A DNA stretch of 64,000 nucleotides, taken from the NCBI RefSeq assembly GCF_001975225.1, contig NZ_CP019445.1, positions 620,001-684,000 of the forward strand. Reading direction: 5' to 3'. Positions 8,328-18,648 of this stretch are shown here, one piece after another. Position numbers and translations under genes: made by a program. The first letter of the stretch is position 1. The number at the start of each line of letters is the position of its first letter. The notes under the pieces are model-generated. The model made no database searches. It saw nothing but the letters and a program-made list of their open reading frames with translations, and was not told the origin of the DNA. This DNA comes from Kosakonia cowanii JCM 10956 = DSM 18146. GTDB taxonomy: Bacteria > Pseudomonadota > Gammaproteobacteria > Enterobacterales > Enterobacteriaceae.

Positions 8328-9413
8328 TTACTGACTCTTGCGTGACATTAGCCACAGGCTCAGCAGGAAGAAGGATGCGCTTGGCAGCAGCGCCCCGACC
8401 ACCGGCGGAATGCCGTAGACCAGCGTCAGCGGGCCGAAAATCTGATCCAGCACGTAGAAGACAAAGCCGAAGCTGATGCCGGTGATAACGCGCACGCCCA
8501 TCGCCACGCTACGCAGCGGGCCAAAGATAAACGACAGCGCCATCAGCATCATCACCGCCACGGAGAGCGGCTGGAAGATCTTGCTCCACATATTGAGCTG
8601 GTAACGCCCGGCGTCCTGGCCGCTCGATTTCAGGTACTTCACGTAGTTGTGCAGACCGCTGATGGAGAGTGCATCGGGATCGAGCGCCACCACGCCGAGC
8701 TTGTCCGGCGTCAGGTTGGTTTTCCAGGTCCCGCTCACGGTCTGCGAGCCGGTCACCTGTTTCGGGTCGGTCAGGTTAGACTCGTCGACCTGCGACAGAT
8801 TCCAGATTTTGTGCTCGGCGTCGAACTTCGCCGACGCCGCATAGCGCACCGACTGCAAACGGCGCTCTTTGTTGAACGCATAGATACTGACGCCACCCAG
8901 CTCGGTGTCGCTCTTCACGCGTTCAATGTAAACAAAGTTACTGCCATCTTTCGCCCACAGGCCAGACTGGGTCGAAAGCAGCGAGCCGCCGTACATCGAC
9001 TGCGCACGCTGGTTACGCGCCATCTGCTCACCCTGCGGCGCAACCCACTCGCCAATCGCCATGGTCAGCAGCACCAGCGGGATCGCGGTTTTCATCACCG
9101 CCAGCGCAACCTGCATACGGGTGAAGCCAGAGGCCTGCATTACCACCAGCTCGCTGCGCTGCGCCAGCATGCCGAGGCCGAGCAGTGCGCCAAGCAGCGC
9201 CGCCATCGGGAAGAAGATCTGGATATCTTTCGGCATGCTAAGCAGGGTATAGAGACCCGCGCCGAGGGCATCGTAGCTCCCCTGCCCGGCCTTTTTCAGC
9301 TGGTCGACAAACTTGATGATGCCCGAGAGCGACACCAGCATGAACAGCGTCATCATGATGGTGGTAAAAATGGTTTTACCGATATAGCGGTCGAGAACGC
9401 CAAAAGCCTGCAT
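8328..9413 (-). CDS. lptG: LPS export permease LptG
   Basis: Inner-membrane permease of the LptB2FGC transporter that extracts lipopolysaccharide from the inner membrane and pushes it along the Lpt bridge. At 361 residues it matches the family (360 in E. coli). Predicted helices lie near residues 15-35, 60-85 and 100-120, and three more near the C-terminus (about 270-355), flanking a periplasmic beta-jellyroll. It opens MQAFGVLDRYIGKTIF, as in orthologues. The start overlaps the lptF stop by one base (TAATG), so translation is coupled. It is followed by an intrinsic terminator, making lptFG a two-gene unit divergent from pepA. Confidence 0.95.
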   Translation of the reverse strand: MQAFGVLDRYIGKTIFTTIMMTLFMLVSLSGIIKFVDQLKKAGQGSYDALGAGLYTLLSMPKDIQIFFPMAALLGALLGLGMLAQRSELVVMQASGFTRMQVALAVMKTAIPLVLLTMAIGEWVAPQGEQMARNQRAQSMYGGSLLSTQSGLWAKDGSNFVYIERVKSDTELGGVSIYAFNKERRLQSVRYAASAKFDAEHKIWNLSQVDESNLTDPKQVTGSQTVSGTWKTNLTPDKLGVVALDPDALSISGLHNYVKYLKSSGQDAGRYQLNMWSKIFQPLSVAVMMLMALSFIFGPLRSVAMGVRVITGISFGFVFYVLDQIFGPLTLVYGIPPVVGALLPSASFFLLSLWLMSRKSQ

Positions 9414-10513
9414 TATACCGCTCCTCTACGGGTAAAACGGGCACGAACCCGGCGCATCGGCACCGTATCCCACAGGTTCAGCACCACGGCCAGCGCCAGA
9501 TAGAGCAGGTTAACCGCCCACATCCAGATCATCGGGTCGAGCTTCCCTTTCGCGCCATTGGAACGCAGGGTGGTCTGCAACAGGAAGAAGATGAGATAGA
9601 GCAGCATTGCCGGCAGCATCGAGAGCACGCGGCCCTGACGCGGGTTGACCACGCTCAGCGGAACCACCATCAGCGCCATCATCACCACGGCGAAAATCAG
9701 CGTTAAACGCCAGTGCAGCTCGGCGCTTGCGCGCGGGTTGTCAGTATTGAACAGCGTACGCATGTTCATCTGCTCGGTATCCGTCGGGTCAAGCGCCACG
9801 GCTTGATGACCAATAACGGCCTGGTAGTTCTGGAAATCGGTAATGCGGAAGTCGCGCAGCATCGCAGTGCCTTCAAAGCGCGTACCGCTGTTGAGGGTCA
9901 CTACCTGCGAACCATCTTTATGCTGGGAGAGCTGCCCGGAGTCCGCCAGCACCACAGAAGGACGGGCGTTGCCTTTTGGACGCAGCTGGGCAAGGAAGAC
10001 GTTGGTGAAGTTCTTACCGTCCACGCCTTCGATAAAGAGCACCGAGTTGCCATCCGTCGCCTGCTGGAACTGGCCCTGCGCCAGCGCAGCCATGCCGGGG
10101 TTGGCTTTGGCATCAGCCAAAACCTGATCCTGATGGCGCGAAGACCACGGCCCGGCCCACATCACGTTGACCGCCGCCACGACACCGGTAAACAGCGCCA
10201 GCACCAGTGCCGCTTTCACCAGCACCGCCCGGCTCAGGCCGCAGGCGTGCATCACCGTAATTTCACTTTCTGTATAAAGTTTACCCAGCGTCATCAACAG
10301 ACCCAGGAAGAGGCTCAGCGGCAGGATAAGCTGCGCCATCTCTGGCACGCCAAGCCCGAGCAGAGAGAGAACGAGGTTCGTGGGGATTTCGCCGTCAGCG
10401 GCTGCGCCTAAAATCCTGACCAATTTCTGACAAAAGAAAATCAGAAGCAGGATGAATAGGATTGCAAGCTGGCTTTTCAGCGTCTCCCGCACCAGATATC
10501 TTGTGATTATCAC
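9413..10513 (-). CDS. lptF: LPS export permease LptF
   Basis: The partner permease of LptG in the LptB2FGC ABC transporter; 366 residues, identical in length to E. coli LptF. It begins MIITRYLVRETLKSQ, followed by a first membrane helix (about 15-32) and the coupling-helix region after GKLYTESEITVMHACG (about 82-95) that contacts LptB. A large periplasmic domain precedes the last three helices (about 270-350). It is the first gene of the lptFG operon and shares a 267-base divergent regulatory region with pepA. Essential in relatives. Confidence 0.95.
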   Translation of the reverse strand: MIITRYLVRETLKSQLAILFILLLIFFCQKLVRILGAAADGEIPTNLVLSLLGLGVPEMAQLILPLSLFLGLLMTLGKLYTESEITVMHACGLSRAVLVKAALVLALFTGVVAAVNVMWAGPWSSRHQDQVLADAKANPGMAALAQGQFQQATDGNSVLFIEGVDGKNFTNVFLAQLRPKGNARPSVVLADSGQLSQHKDGSQVVTLNSGTRFEGTAMLRDFRITDFQNYQAVIGHQAVALDPTDTEQMNMRTLFNTDNPRASAELHWRLTLIFAVVMMALMVVPLSVVNPRQGRVLSMLPAMLLYLIFFLLQTTLRSNGAKGKLDPMIWMWAVNLLYLALAVVLNLWDTVPMRRVRARFTRRGAV

Positions 10514-10780
10514 TTTAATTACGCCCGTAAAAACCAGTCTTTTTCCTGGAAAATCGCTTGTTTCATGGCTTAAACGTCATTTATTCTCTTGAGTCGTCGA
10601 AATGATCGCTAAGATTAATATACTCAGCGGATACGTGCGTGAGACCCGATTCTGACGTGCCGAAACCGCAGTAACGTTAAGATTAACACGAAGTCACCGC
10701 AACAGCGGACCTGAGTTACGAAAGCTTGCAATTCTATCCGTAGCCGCCGCCGTTGTCTTTAAGATTCAGGAGCGTAGTGC

Positions 10781-12292
10781 ATGGAGTTCAGTGTAAAAAG
10801 CGGTAGCCCGGAGAAACAGCGGAGTGCCTGCATCGTTGTTGGCGTCTTTGAACCGCGCCGGCTCTCTCCGATTGCCGAGCAGCTGGATAAAATCAGCGAC
10901 GGTTATATCAGTGCGCTGCTGCGTCGCGGCGAACTGGAAGGCAAGCCGGGTCAAACCCTGCTGCTGCACCATGTGCCAAATGTGCTTTCCGAACGTATTT
11001 TGCTGATTGGTTGCGGAAAAGAGCGTGAATTGGATGAGCGTCAGTACAAGCAGGTCATTCAGAAAACGATAAATACGCTGAATGATACCGGCTCGATGGA
11101 AGCGGTCTGCTTCCTGACCGAACTGCACGTTAAAGGGCGCAACACCTACTGGAAAGTGCGCCAGGCCGTTGAGACGGCGAAAGAGACGCTCTACAGCTTC
11201 GATCAGCTGAAGACCACCAAAAGCGAGCCGCGTCGCCCGCTGCGTAAAATGGTCTTCAACGTGCCGACCCGTCGCGAGCTGACCAGCGGCGAGCGCGCGA
11301 TCCAGCATGGTCTGGCGATCTCCGCCGGTATCAAAGCGGCGAAAGATCTTGGCAATATGCCGCCAAATATCTGTAACCCGGCCTATCTCGCCTCCCACGC
11401 GCGCCAGCTGGCGGACTCCTACAGCAAAAACGTCACCACCCGCGTGATTGGCGAACAGCAGATGCGCGAGCTGGGCATGTGCTCCTATCTCGCCGTCGGC
11501 CAGGGTTCGCAGAACGAATCACTGATGTCGGTGATTGAGTACAAAGGCAACCCGTCTGAAGACGCGCGCCCGATTGTGCTGGTCGGCAAAGGGCTGACCT
11601 TTGACTCCGGCGGTATCTCGCTCAAGCCTGGCGAAGGCATGGATGAGATGAAGTACGACATGTGCGGCGCGGCGGCAGTGTATGGCGTGATGCGCATGGT
11701 TGCTGAACTGCAACTGCCGATCAACGTCACCGGCGTGCTAGCGGGCTGTGAAAACATGCCTGGCGGACGCGCGTACCGCCCGGGCGACGTGCTCACCACC
11801 ATGTCCGGTCAGACGGTTGAAGTGCTGAACACCGACGCTGAAGGCCGCCTGGTGCTGTGCGATGTGCTGACTTACGTTGAGCGTTTCGAGCCGGAAGCGG
11901 TGATCGACGTGGCGACGTTAACCGGTGCCTGCGTGATTGCGCTGGGCCACCACATTACCGGCCTGCTGTCGAACCACAATCCGCTGGCCCATGAGCTGAT
12001 TGGTGCCTCCGAGCAGGCGGGCGATCGCGCATGGCGTCTGCCGATGAGCGATGAGTATCAGGAGCAGTTAGAGTCCAATTTTGCGGATATGGCGAATATC
12101 GGTGGCCGTCCTGGTGGTGCAATCACCGCAGGCTGCTTCCTCGCGCGCTTTACCCGCAAGTACAATTGGGCGCACCTGGATATCGCCGGCACCGCGTGGC
12201 GTTCCGGTAAAGCGAAAGGCGCCACCGGGCGTCCGGTCGCCATGCTGTCGCAGTTCCTGCTCAATCGCGCCGGGTTTAACGGCGAAGAGTAA
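10781..12292 (+). CDS. pepA: Leucyl aminopeptidase A (PepA/XerB/CarP)
   Basis: A 503-residue M17 family cytosol aminopeptidase, the same length as E. coli PepA. The C-terminal catalytic domain shows [18 protein letters not shown] and [10 protein letters not shown], which supply the two-metal ligands and catalytic residues. In E. coli PepA also binds DNA as an accessory factor in XerCD recombination at cer and in pyrimidine control of carAB, so its closeness to pyrBI is suggestive but is the ordinary conserved gene order. The start follows TTCAGGAGCG. Divergent from lptF, followed by a REP unit. Confidence 0.96.
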   Translation: MEFSVKSGSPEKQRSACIVVGVFEPRRLSPIAEQLDKISDGYISALLRRGELEGKPGQTLLLHHVPNVLSERILLIGCGKERELDERQYKQVIQKTINTLNDTGSMEAVCFLTELHVKGRNTYWKVRQAVETAKETLYSFDQLKTTKSEPRRPLRKMVFNVPTRRELTSGERAIQHGLAISAGIKAAKDLGNMPPNICNPAYLASHARQLADSYSKNVTTRVIGEQQMRELGMCSYLAVGQGSQNESLMSVIEYKGNPSEDARPIVLVGKGLTFDSGGISLKPGEGMDEMKYDMCGAAAVYGVMRMVAELQLPINVTGVLAGCENMPGGRAYRPGDVLTTMSGQTVEVLNTDAEGRLVLCDVLTYVERFEPEAVIDVATLTGACVIALGHHITGLLSNHNPLAHELIGASEQAGDRAWRLPMSDEYQEQLESNFADMANIGGRPGGAITAGCFLARFTRKYNWAHLDIAGTAWRSGKAKGATGRPVAMLSQFLLNRAGFNGEE

Positions 12293-12305
12293 CATGTGAC
12301 TTTGT

Positions 12306-12339
12306 GCGCCGGATGGCGGCTGCGCCTTATCCGGCCTAC
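12306..12339. repeat. REP unit between pepA and holC
   Basis: One palindromic unit, GCCGGATGGCGGCTGCGCCT then TATCCGGCCTAC, immediately after pepA. Confidence 0.85.
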
Positions 12340-12411
12340 AAAACAGCGTAGGCCCGGTAAGCGTAGCGCCACCGGGCTTTGCATTTAAAACCTCAACCAA
12401 AAGCCCCATAT

Positions 12412-12855
12412 ATGAAAAATGCGACGTTCTATCTTCTCGACAATGACAGCACTGCGGATGGCTTAAGCGCCGTCGAACAGCTGGTGTGTGAGATTGCCGC
12501 AGAACGTTGGCGTCATGGCAAACGCGTGCTGATCGCCTGCGTCGATGAGCAGCAGGCCATTCGTCTTGATGAAGCGCTGTGGGCGCGACCGGCGGAGAGT
12601 TTTGTGCCGCACAACCTGGCCGGTGAAGGCCCGCGCGGCGGTGCGCCAGTCGAGATTGCCTGGCCGGCGAAACGTAACAGCAGCCCGCGCGACATCTTGA
12701 TCAGCCTGCGCGCGGAATTTGCAGATTTTGCCACCGCTTTCACAGAAGTGATAGACTTCGTCCCTCACGAAGACTCTCTGAAACAACTGGCTCGCGAACG
12801 CTATAAAGCCTACCGCGTGGCCGGTTTTAACCTGAACACGGCAACCTGGAAATAA
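12412..12855 (+). CDS. holC: DNA polymerase III chi subunit HolC
   Basis: The 147-residue chi subunit, same length as in E. coli; it links the clamp loader (through psi) to single-strand binding protein at the replication fork. The start at 12412 ([12 protein letters not shown]) matches orthologues; an in-frame ATG 33 bases upstream would add an unsupported extension out of the REP-derived spacer. There is no strong ribosome site, as for many holC genes. The stop overlaps the valS start by one base (TAATG), so holC and valS are coupled. Confidence 0.95.
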   Translation: MKNATFYLLDNDSTADGLSAVEQLVCEIAAERWRHGKRVLIACVDEQQAIRLDEALWARPAESFVPHNLAGEGPRGGAPVEIAWPAKRNSSPRDILISLRAEFADFATAFTEVIDFVPHEDSLKQLARERYKAYRVAGFNLNTATWK

Positions 12856-15710
12856 TGGAAAAGACATACAACCCCAAAGATATCGAACAGCCGCTGTACG
12901 AGCAGTGGGAAAAGCAGGGCTATTTCAAACCGAACGGTGATGAAAGCCAGGAAAGCTTCTGCATCATGATCCCGCCGCCGAACGTCACCGGCAGTTTGCA
13001 TATGGGCCACGCCTTCCAGCAGACCATCATGGACACCATGATCCGCTACCAGCGCATGCAGGGGAAAAACACCCTCTGGCAGGCCGGTACTGACCACGCG
13101 GGTATCGCCACCCAGATGGTGGTGGAGCGTAAGATTGCCGCTGAAGAGGGTAAAACCCGCCACGATTACGGCCGCGACGCCTTTATCGACAAAATCTGGC
13201 AGTGGAAAGCGGAATCCGGCGGCACCATCACCCGCCAGATGCGCCGTCTCGGCAACTCCGTAGACTGGGAGCGCGAGCGCTTCACCATGGATGAAGGCCT
13301 CTCCAATGCCGTGAAAGAGGTGTTCGTCCGTCTCTATAAAGAGGATCTGATTTACCGTGGCAAACGCCTGGTAAACTGGGACCCGAAACTGCGCACCGCG
13401 ATCTCCGATCTGGAAGTGGAAAACCGCGAGTCTAAAGGCTCGATGTGGCACATCCGCTACCCGCTGGCTGACGGCGCAAAAACCGCCGACGGTAAAGATT
13501 ACCTGGTGGTTGCTACTACCCGTCCGGAAACCCTGCTCGGCGATACCGGTGTCGCGGTAAACCCGGAAGATCCGCGCTACAAAGATCTGATTGGCAAATT
13601 CGTGCTGCTGCCGCTGGTTAACCGCCGCATTCCGATTGTTGGTGACGAACACGCCGATATGGAAAAAGGCACCGGCTGCGTGAAGATCACCCCGGCGCAC
13701 GACTTTAACGACTACGAAGTGGGCCGTCGTCACGCCCTGCCGATGATCAACATTCTGACCTTCGACGGTGATATCCGTGAAAGCGCAGAAGTGTATGACA
13801 CCAAAGGCAATGAATCCGACGTCTACGCCAGCGACATCCCGGCGGAGTTCCAGAAACTGGAGCGCTTTGCCGCGCGTAAAGCGATCGTTGCTGCCGTTGA
13901 CGCCCTTGGCCTGCTGGAAGAGATCAAACCGCACGACCTGACCGTTCCGTATGGCGATCGCGGCGGCGTGGTGATCGAACCGATGCTCACCGATCAGTGG
14001 TACGTGCGCGCCGATGTGCTGGCGAAACCGGCCGTTGAAGCGGTCGAGAACGGCGATATCCAGTTCGTGCCGAAGCAGTATGAAAACATGTACTTCTCCT
14101 GGATGCGCGACATTCAGGACTGGTGTATCTCCCGCCAGCTGTGGTGGGGCCACCGCATTCCGGCGTGGTACGACAACGACGGCAACGTCTACGTTGGCCG
14201 CAGCGAAGAGGAAGTGCGCCAGGAGAACAACCTCTCTGCGGATGTCGCGCTGCGCCAGGACGACGACGTGCTCGACACCTGGTTCTCTTCCGCGCTGTGG
14301 ACCTTCTCTACCCTCGGCTGGCCGGAAAACACCGACGCGCTGCGTCAGTTCCACCCGACCAGCGTGATGGTGAGCGGCTTCGACATCATCTTCTTCTGGA
14401 TCGCGCGCATGATCATGATGACCATGCACTTCATCAAAGATGAGAACGGCAAACCGCAGGTGCCGTTCAAGACCGTCTATATGACCGGTCTTATCCGCGA
14501 TGACGAAGGGCAAAAGATGTCGAAATCGAAAGGCAACGTTATCGATCCGCTGGATATGGTTGACGGTATTTCGCTGCCGGATCTGCTGGAAAAACGCACC
14601 GGGAACATGATGCAGCCGCAGCTGGCGGAAAAAATTCGCAAACGCACCGAGAAGCAGTTCCCGGATGGCATCGAGCCGCACGGCACCGACGCCCTGCGTT
14701 TCACCCTCGCGGCACTGGCCTCAACCGGCCGTGATATCAACTGGGATATGAAGCGCCTCGAAGGTTACCGTAACTTCTGTAACAAGCTGTGGAACGCCAG
14801 CCGCTTTGTGCTGATGAACACCGAAGAGCAGGATTGCGGCTTCAACGGCGGCGAAATGGTGCTGTCGCTGGCGGATCGCTGGATCCTCGCCGAGTTCAAC
14901 CAGACCATCAAAGCGTACCGCGATGCGCTGGACAGCTACCGCTTCGATATTGCAGCCGGCATTCTGTATGAGTTCACCTGGAACCAGTTCTGTGACTGGT
15001 ACCTGGAGCTGACCAAGCCGGTAATGAACGGCGGTTCTGAAGCCGAACTGCGCGGCACGCGCAACACGCTGGTAACGGTGCTGGAAGGTCTGCTGCGCCT
15101 GGCGCACCCGATCATTCCGTTTATCACCGAAACCATCTGGCAGCGCGTGAAAGTGCTGAAAGGTATTGATGCCGATACCATCATGCTGCAACCGTTCCCG
15201 AGCTTTGACGCCGCCCAGGTGGATGAGCAGGCCGTGGCCGATACCGAGTGGCTGAAGCAGGCGATCGTTGCGGTGCGTAATATCCGCGCCGAAATGAACA
15301 TCGCGCCGGGTAAACCGCTTGAGCTGCTGCTGCGTAGCGCCAGCCCTGAAGCGCAGCGTCGCGTAAACGACAACCTGAGCTTCCTGAAGACGCTGGCGCG
15401 TCTGGAGAGCATCACACTGCTCTCTGCCGACGAGAAAGGGCCGGTTTCCGTCACCAAGATCGTTGATGGCGCTGAGCTGCTGATCCCGATGGCCGGTCTT
15501 ATCGACAAAGAGGCCGAGCTGGCGCGTCTGGCGAAAGAGGTGGCGAAGGTTGAGCAGGAGATTGGCCGCATCGAAAGCAAGCTGGGTAACGAAGGCTTTG
15601 TTGCCCGCGCGCCGGAAGCAGTGATCGCCAAAGAGCGTGAGAAGCTCGACGGCTACGCGCAGACCAAAGCGAAGCTGATTGAGCAGCAGGCGGTTATCGC
15701 CGCGCTGTAA
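12855..15710 (+). CDS. valS: Valyl-tRNA synthetase
   Basis: A 951-residue class Ia aminoacyl-tRNA synthetase, the same length as E. coli ValS, charging tRNA-Val and editing mischarged threonine. The HIGH-type motif appears as [13 protein letters not shown] near residues 41-53 and the KMSKS motif as [13 protein letters not shown] near 551-563. A C-terminal coiled coil ([20 protein letters not shown] and following, about 888-950) is the tRNA-binding arm. It is translationally coupled to holC and ends at a strong terminator. Confidence 0.97.
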   Translation: MEKTYNPKDIEQPLYEQWEKQGYFKPNGDESQESFCIMIPPPNVTGSLHMGHAFQQTIMDTMIRYQRMQGKNTLWQAGTDHAGIATQMVVERKIAAEEGKTRHDYGRDAFIDKIWQWKAESGGTITRQMRRLGNSVDWERERFTMDEGLSNAVKEVFVRLYKEDLIYRGKRLVNWDPKLRTAISDLEVENRESKGSMWHIRYPLADGAKTADGKDYLVVATTRPETLLGDTGVAVNPEDPRYKDLIGKFVLLPLVNRRIPIVGDEHADMEKGTGCVKITPAHDFNDYEVGRRHALPMINILTFDGDIRESAEVYDTKGNESDVYASDIPAEFQKLERFAARKAIVAAVDALGLLEEIKPHDLTVPYGDRGGVVIEPMLTDQWYVRADVLAKPAVEAVENGDIQFVPKQYENMYFSWMRDIQDWCISRQLWWGHRIPAWYDNDGNVYVGRSEEEVRQENNLSADVALRQDDDVLDTWFSSALWTFSTLGWPENTDALRQFHPTSVMVSGFDIIFFWIARMIMMTMHFIKDENGKPQVPFKTVYMTGLIRDDEGQKMSKSKGNVIDPLDMVDGISLPDLLEKRTGNMMQPQLAEKIRKRTEKQFPDGIEPHGTDALRFTLAALASTGRDINWDMKRLEGYRNFCNKLWNASRFVLMNTEEQDCGFNGGEMVLSLADRWILAEFNQTIKAYRDALDSYRFDIAAGILYEFTWNQFCDWYLELTKPVMNGGSEAELRGTRNTLVTVLEGLLRLAHPIIPFITETIWQRVKVLKGIDADTIMLQPFPSFDAAQVDEQAVADTEWLKQAIVAVRNIRAEMNIAPGKPLELLLRSASPEAQRRVNDNLSFLKTLARLESITLLSADEKGPVSVTKIVDGAELLIPMAGLIDKEAELARLAKEVAKVEQEIGRIESKLGNEGFVARAPEAVIAKEREKLDGYAQTKAKLIEQQAVIAAL

Positions 15711-15721
15711 TGTTCAGCACG

Positions 15722-15753
15722 AAAAAAAGCCGGGCATCGCGCCCGGCTTTTTT
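15722..15753. terminator. valS terminator
   Basis: AAGCCGGGC-ATCGC-GCCCGGCTT hairpin flanked by A and T runs, 18 bases after the valS stop. Confidence 0.9.
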
Positions 15754-15795
15754 ATTGGCTGCGGGATAAGAAGATTCCCCTACCCAACTGCTTTT

Positions 15796-15868
15796 GTCGG
15801 CCGGATGAGGCAACTTCTCTGCCCGACCGCTTTTGTAGGCCGGATAAGGCGTAGCCGCCATCCGGCAC
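15796..15868. repeat. REP element, one full and one partial unit
   Basis: A degenerate half unit (GTCGGCCGGATGAGGCAAC) and a complete unit (GTAGGCCGGATAAGGCGTAG then CCGCCATCCGGCA) lie between convergent valS and yjgN, each preceded by the same CCnACTGCTTTTGT/GACCGCTTTTGT lead. Confidence 0.8.
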
Positions 15869-15880
15869 TCTCTACCGAAC

Positions 15881-17083
15881 TTAAATCGCCGCCGGATAGA
15901 ACGACAAACCACGCGCCAGCAGGTTAGCCGGATCTTTCGCCGGCTGCACGCCGTGATCTTCCAGCGTCAGCGCTTCCAGGTTGCCATGCACATGGGTATT
16001 TTCCAGCAGGTAGCGGGTCATACGCACTTTCGCCCACGGCCACGCCAGGAACAGCGTCACCAGGCACACCGCCATATTACTGATGGCGATCCACAGCATG
16101 CGCCCAACGGTCACCGTGGAAGAGAAGCGAATATCCCCTTCCAGCGCCAGCTGGCTGTAGAGGTAAGCGCGCAGCTTCACGAAAGCAAAGGTAAAGCAGA
16201 CAATCGCGCCGAGAATATAGATCAGATAGGTCAGCATGATTTTGCCGTACATCGGGCCCATCATCATCGCCATCTGCTCCGGATCGCCCTGCAGCAAATA
16301 GGCGGACTGCATCAGTTCAATCATCGCCGGCACAATCAATACCATCACCAGCGCGATAAACGGAATAAACAGCAGCATCGACAGCAGCACAATACCGATG
16401 CATTTTTTCATTGAGAAACTGCCGGAGAATTTTAATTTGCCGTACTGCAAATTATTCGCCAGCATGCCATACCACTGCGCGGCAAATACGCCCTGCATCA
16501 CGCCAATACCCAGCAATACGGCCAGCGATCCCACGATGCTCACCGTAACAATGGCGCTAATTGAGCCGCTGCTTGCCGCCATGGTCGCGAAGATAGAGAA
16601 AATAATCCCCACGCCAACCATAATCAGCAACGGGCAGCCCATCATCACCCACCACGCGCGCAGCGGGCTGGCGTAAAAGTTAAAGCGCACGCCGTTAATC
16701 TCGGTCATCAGCATCTGATAACGCAGACCCTGCGTAATTAACCATGGGAAGAAGAGAATAAATAAACCCATCATGCAGAGTTGCAGAATAACGTTCCCAT
16801 GTACCACGTTAATTAAAAAAATCACATACAGCGCCAGCAGGCAGAGCCAGCCAACAAAAATGGAGCTGCCGGTCGCGTGGTAAGAGAAACGCGCCCCCTC
16901 CAGATCGGTGTTTTCGTAGAAATAACGACGCGCGCGAATTAACGCCCACGGTAAATAAATCCCCAGCGTTATTAAGGTCAGCAGAATATTAACCAGCCAA
17001 ACAACGAAATAGCCTTTCCCGCTACCCTGAAAGCGGAAATGGCGCACGGGAGCCGCCACAGAAGCATGAATGTCGGAAGTCAT
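15881..17083 (-). CDS. yjgN: DUF898 inner-membrane protein YjgN
   Basis: A 400-residue polytopic membrane protein of the DUF898/YjgN family, close to the 398 residues of the E. coli protein. It begins with a short soluble leader, then FRFQGSGKGYFVVWLVNILL, the family's repeated motif; a related FSGSFSMKKCIGIVLLSML occurs mid-protein, indicating an internal duplication. About eight hydrophobic segments are visible. The function is unknown; the fold resembles membrane proteins that shape or transport, but nothing in the sequence gives a substrate. Monocistronic, divergent from yjgM. Confidence 0.9.
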   Translation of the reverse strand: MTSDIHASVAAPVRHFRFQGSGKGYFVVWLVNILLTLITLGIYLPWALIRARRYFYENTDLEGARFSYHATGSSIFVGWLCLLALYVIFLINVVHGNVILQLCMMGLFILFFPWLITQGLRYQMLMTEINGVRFNFYASPLRAWWVMMGCPLLIMVGVGIIFSIFATMAASSGSISAIVTVSIVGSLAVLLGIGVMQGVFAAQWYGMLANNLQYGKLKFSGSFSMKKCIGIVLLSMLLFIPFIALVMVLIVPAMIELMQSAYLLQGDPEQMAMMMGPMYGKIMLTYLIYILGAIVCFTFAFVKLRAYLYSQLALEGDIRFSSTVTVGRMLWIAISNMAVCLVTLFLAWPWAKVRMTRYLLENTHVHGNLEALTLEDHGVQPAKDPANLLARGLSFYPAAI

Positions 17084-17274
17084 AACAATCCTTATTGTAA
17101 AAAAGAGGTGCTAACGGAGTTAACCACAGCAATATTGCTTAAGAATTATCTCCACTGTGCAGTGTAAATACCTTACGGTCAAAAAAATAGCGCCCAATAT
17201 TCCTGGTCTTGCCAGATGGGCCCTGTAGTGGTATTAACCAGGATCCCCGAAAAAGCAACAGACAGAGTGCGAAA

Positions 17275-17778
17275 ATGAATGTAACCGCGCCGGTAGAGGT
17301 CAAAATGCGCCGCATTGCCGCGACAGATAATGCGGCTATCGCCTCGGTGATCCGTCAGGTGTCAGCCGAATATGGCCTGACGGCTGATAAAGGCTACACC
17401 GTTGCCGATCCTGAACTGGACGAGCTTTATCAGTTATATAGCCGCGAAGGCTGCGCTTACTGGGTCGTTGAATTGAATGGCGACGTGGTGGGCGGCGGCG
17501 GCGTAGCACCGTTGAAGTGCAGCGAGCCGGATATCTGCGAACTGCAAAAGATGTATTTTCTGCCCTGCGCGCGCGGCCAAGGGCTGGCGAAAAAGCTGGC
17601 GCTGATGGCGCTCGACCACGCGAAAAAAAGCGGCTTCACGCGCTGCTATTTAGAGACCACCGCCTTTTTAACTGACGCCATCGGTCTGTATGAGCACCTG
17701 GGGTTTGCGCATATCGACGGCCCGCTGGGCTGCACCGGGCACGTCGATTGCGAAGTGCGGATGTTAAAAACGCTCTAA
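17275..17778 (+). CDS. yjgM: GNAT N-acetyltransferase YjgM
   Basis: A 167-residue GNAT-fold acetyltransferase that matches E. coli YjgM in length and along most of its sequence. The acetyl-CoA motif A region reads [20 protein letters not shown] (about 101-120), followed by CYLETTAF and YEHLGF. The E. coli enzyme has been linked to amino-acid acetylation; the substrate here is inferred only from homology. The start at 17275 aligns with orthologues, and the earlier in-frame ATG at 17209 lies in the leader. The ribosome site is weak. Confidence 0.9.
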   Translation: MNVTAPVEVKMRRIAATDNAAIASVIRQVSAEYGLTADKGYTVADPELDELYQLYSREGCAYWVVELNGDVVGGGGVAPLKCSEPDICELQKMYFLPCARGQGLAKKLALMALDHAKKSGFTRCYLETTAFLTDAIGLYEHLGFAHIDGPLGCTGHVDCEVRMLKTL

Positions 17779-17806
17779 TCAAGTGCGGGCGCATCGGCCC
17801 GCGCCA

Positions 17807-18628
17807 TCACTGCTCTTCCGACGCCAGCACCAGCCGTACAATCGCGGCGGCTTTCTGCGGCGGTAGCGCCAGTACATCACCCCAAAGCTGTTGCAGCATA
17901 TCGCAGACCAGCTTCTCTTTGCCGATGGCATTTTGCGGCGCATCCAGCAGTTGCAGATCCTGACCATACTTCTGCGCCATCGGCTGTACCACAATCGCGA
18001 CATCCCGCTGCGCATTGGCCCGCTCTTCGGCTGTCACCGTGTGTTTATTGGGCCCGTAAGAGGCGTTGAGCATGGCGGCTTCAGTGTCGAGGCGGCGTTT
18101 TAACATCTCCGGGGAGATAAAGCGCACCGGGTTAATGCCCCCTTTTACCGCCGGGTATTGAAAGCGGAAGCAGGCATCATCGCTCTTGGCCTGAATTTCG
18201 GCGGCCTGCTCCATCATCACGCGCATTTCGGCGACCACCAGGTCGTCCGGCGCAAACTGCAAACGCTGCATCTGCACCGCGAGGATTTGCGGCTGAATGG
18301 CGTCGATCACCTTCTGCTCATTCGCCCCCTCTTTCATCATCACCATCACCTGGGCGCGCAGTTTCGCCATCAGGGTGGGATCGTGTTCGGCGATAAATTT
18401 CCACGCCGGGACCTGCTGCACCGTCGCGTCAAACTTCTCATCCGCGGTCTGGGCTAACTTCTCTCCCTGCAAATATTTAATGTCGATCACGTTCCACAGG
18501 GCGATAAATACCACCACCAGCACGATCGCGCTTCCTTTGCTCAGCCACCCTTTTTTACGCAGCAGGCTGGCGACCACGGCGATCGCCATCCCGGCGTAGC
18601 CCGCCATCAGGATATGTGTCCAGTTCAT
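17807..18628 (-). CDS. Membrane-anchored protein of unknown function
   Basis: I do not recognise this 273-residue protein. Two hydrophobic segments (about 6-22 and 33-48, separated by a basic turn RKKGWLSKG) are followed by a soluble, mainly helical and charged domain of about 220 residues with many Met and Gln. The likely topology is two helices with a soluble C-terminal domain. A KEKLVCDMLQQLWGDVLALP stretch lies near the C-terminus. It replaces yjgL of E. coli at this spot and ends 28 bases beyond the convergent yjgM stop. It is the gene after miaE on the minus strand (20-base gap), so it may be cotranscribed with miaE. Confidence 0.7.
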   Translation of the reverse strand: MNWTHILMAGYAGMAIAVVASLLRKKGWLSKGSAIVLVVVFIALWNVIDIKYLQGEKLAQTADEKFDATVQQVPAWKFIAEHDPTLMAKLRAQVMVMMKEGANEQKVIDAIQPQILAVQMQRLQFAPDDLVVAEMRVMMEQAAEIQAKSDDACFRFQYPAVKGGINPVRFISPEMLKRRLDTEAAMLNASYGPNKHTVTAEERANAQRDVAIVVQPMAQKYGQDLQLLDAPQNAIGKEKLVCDMLQQLWGDVLALPPQKAAAIVRLVLASEEQ

Positions 18629-18648
18629 TATTTTCCTTTGATCTCAAA

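Noticed and set aside
12810..14681. 623-codon open frame on the minus strand
   Set aside because: It lies entirely antisense within valS and is His/Val/Arg-rich noise caused by the codon bias of the real gene.
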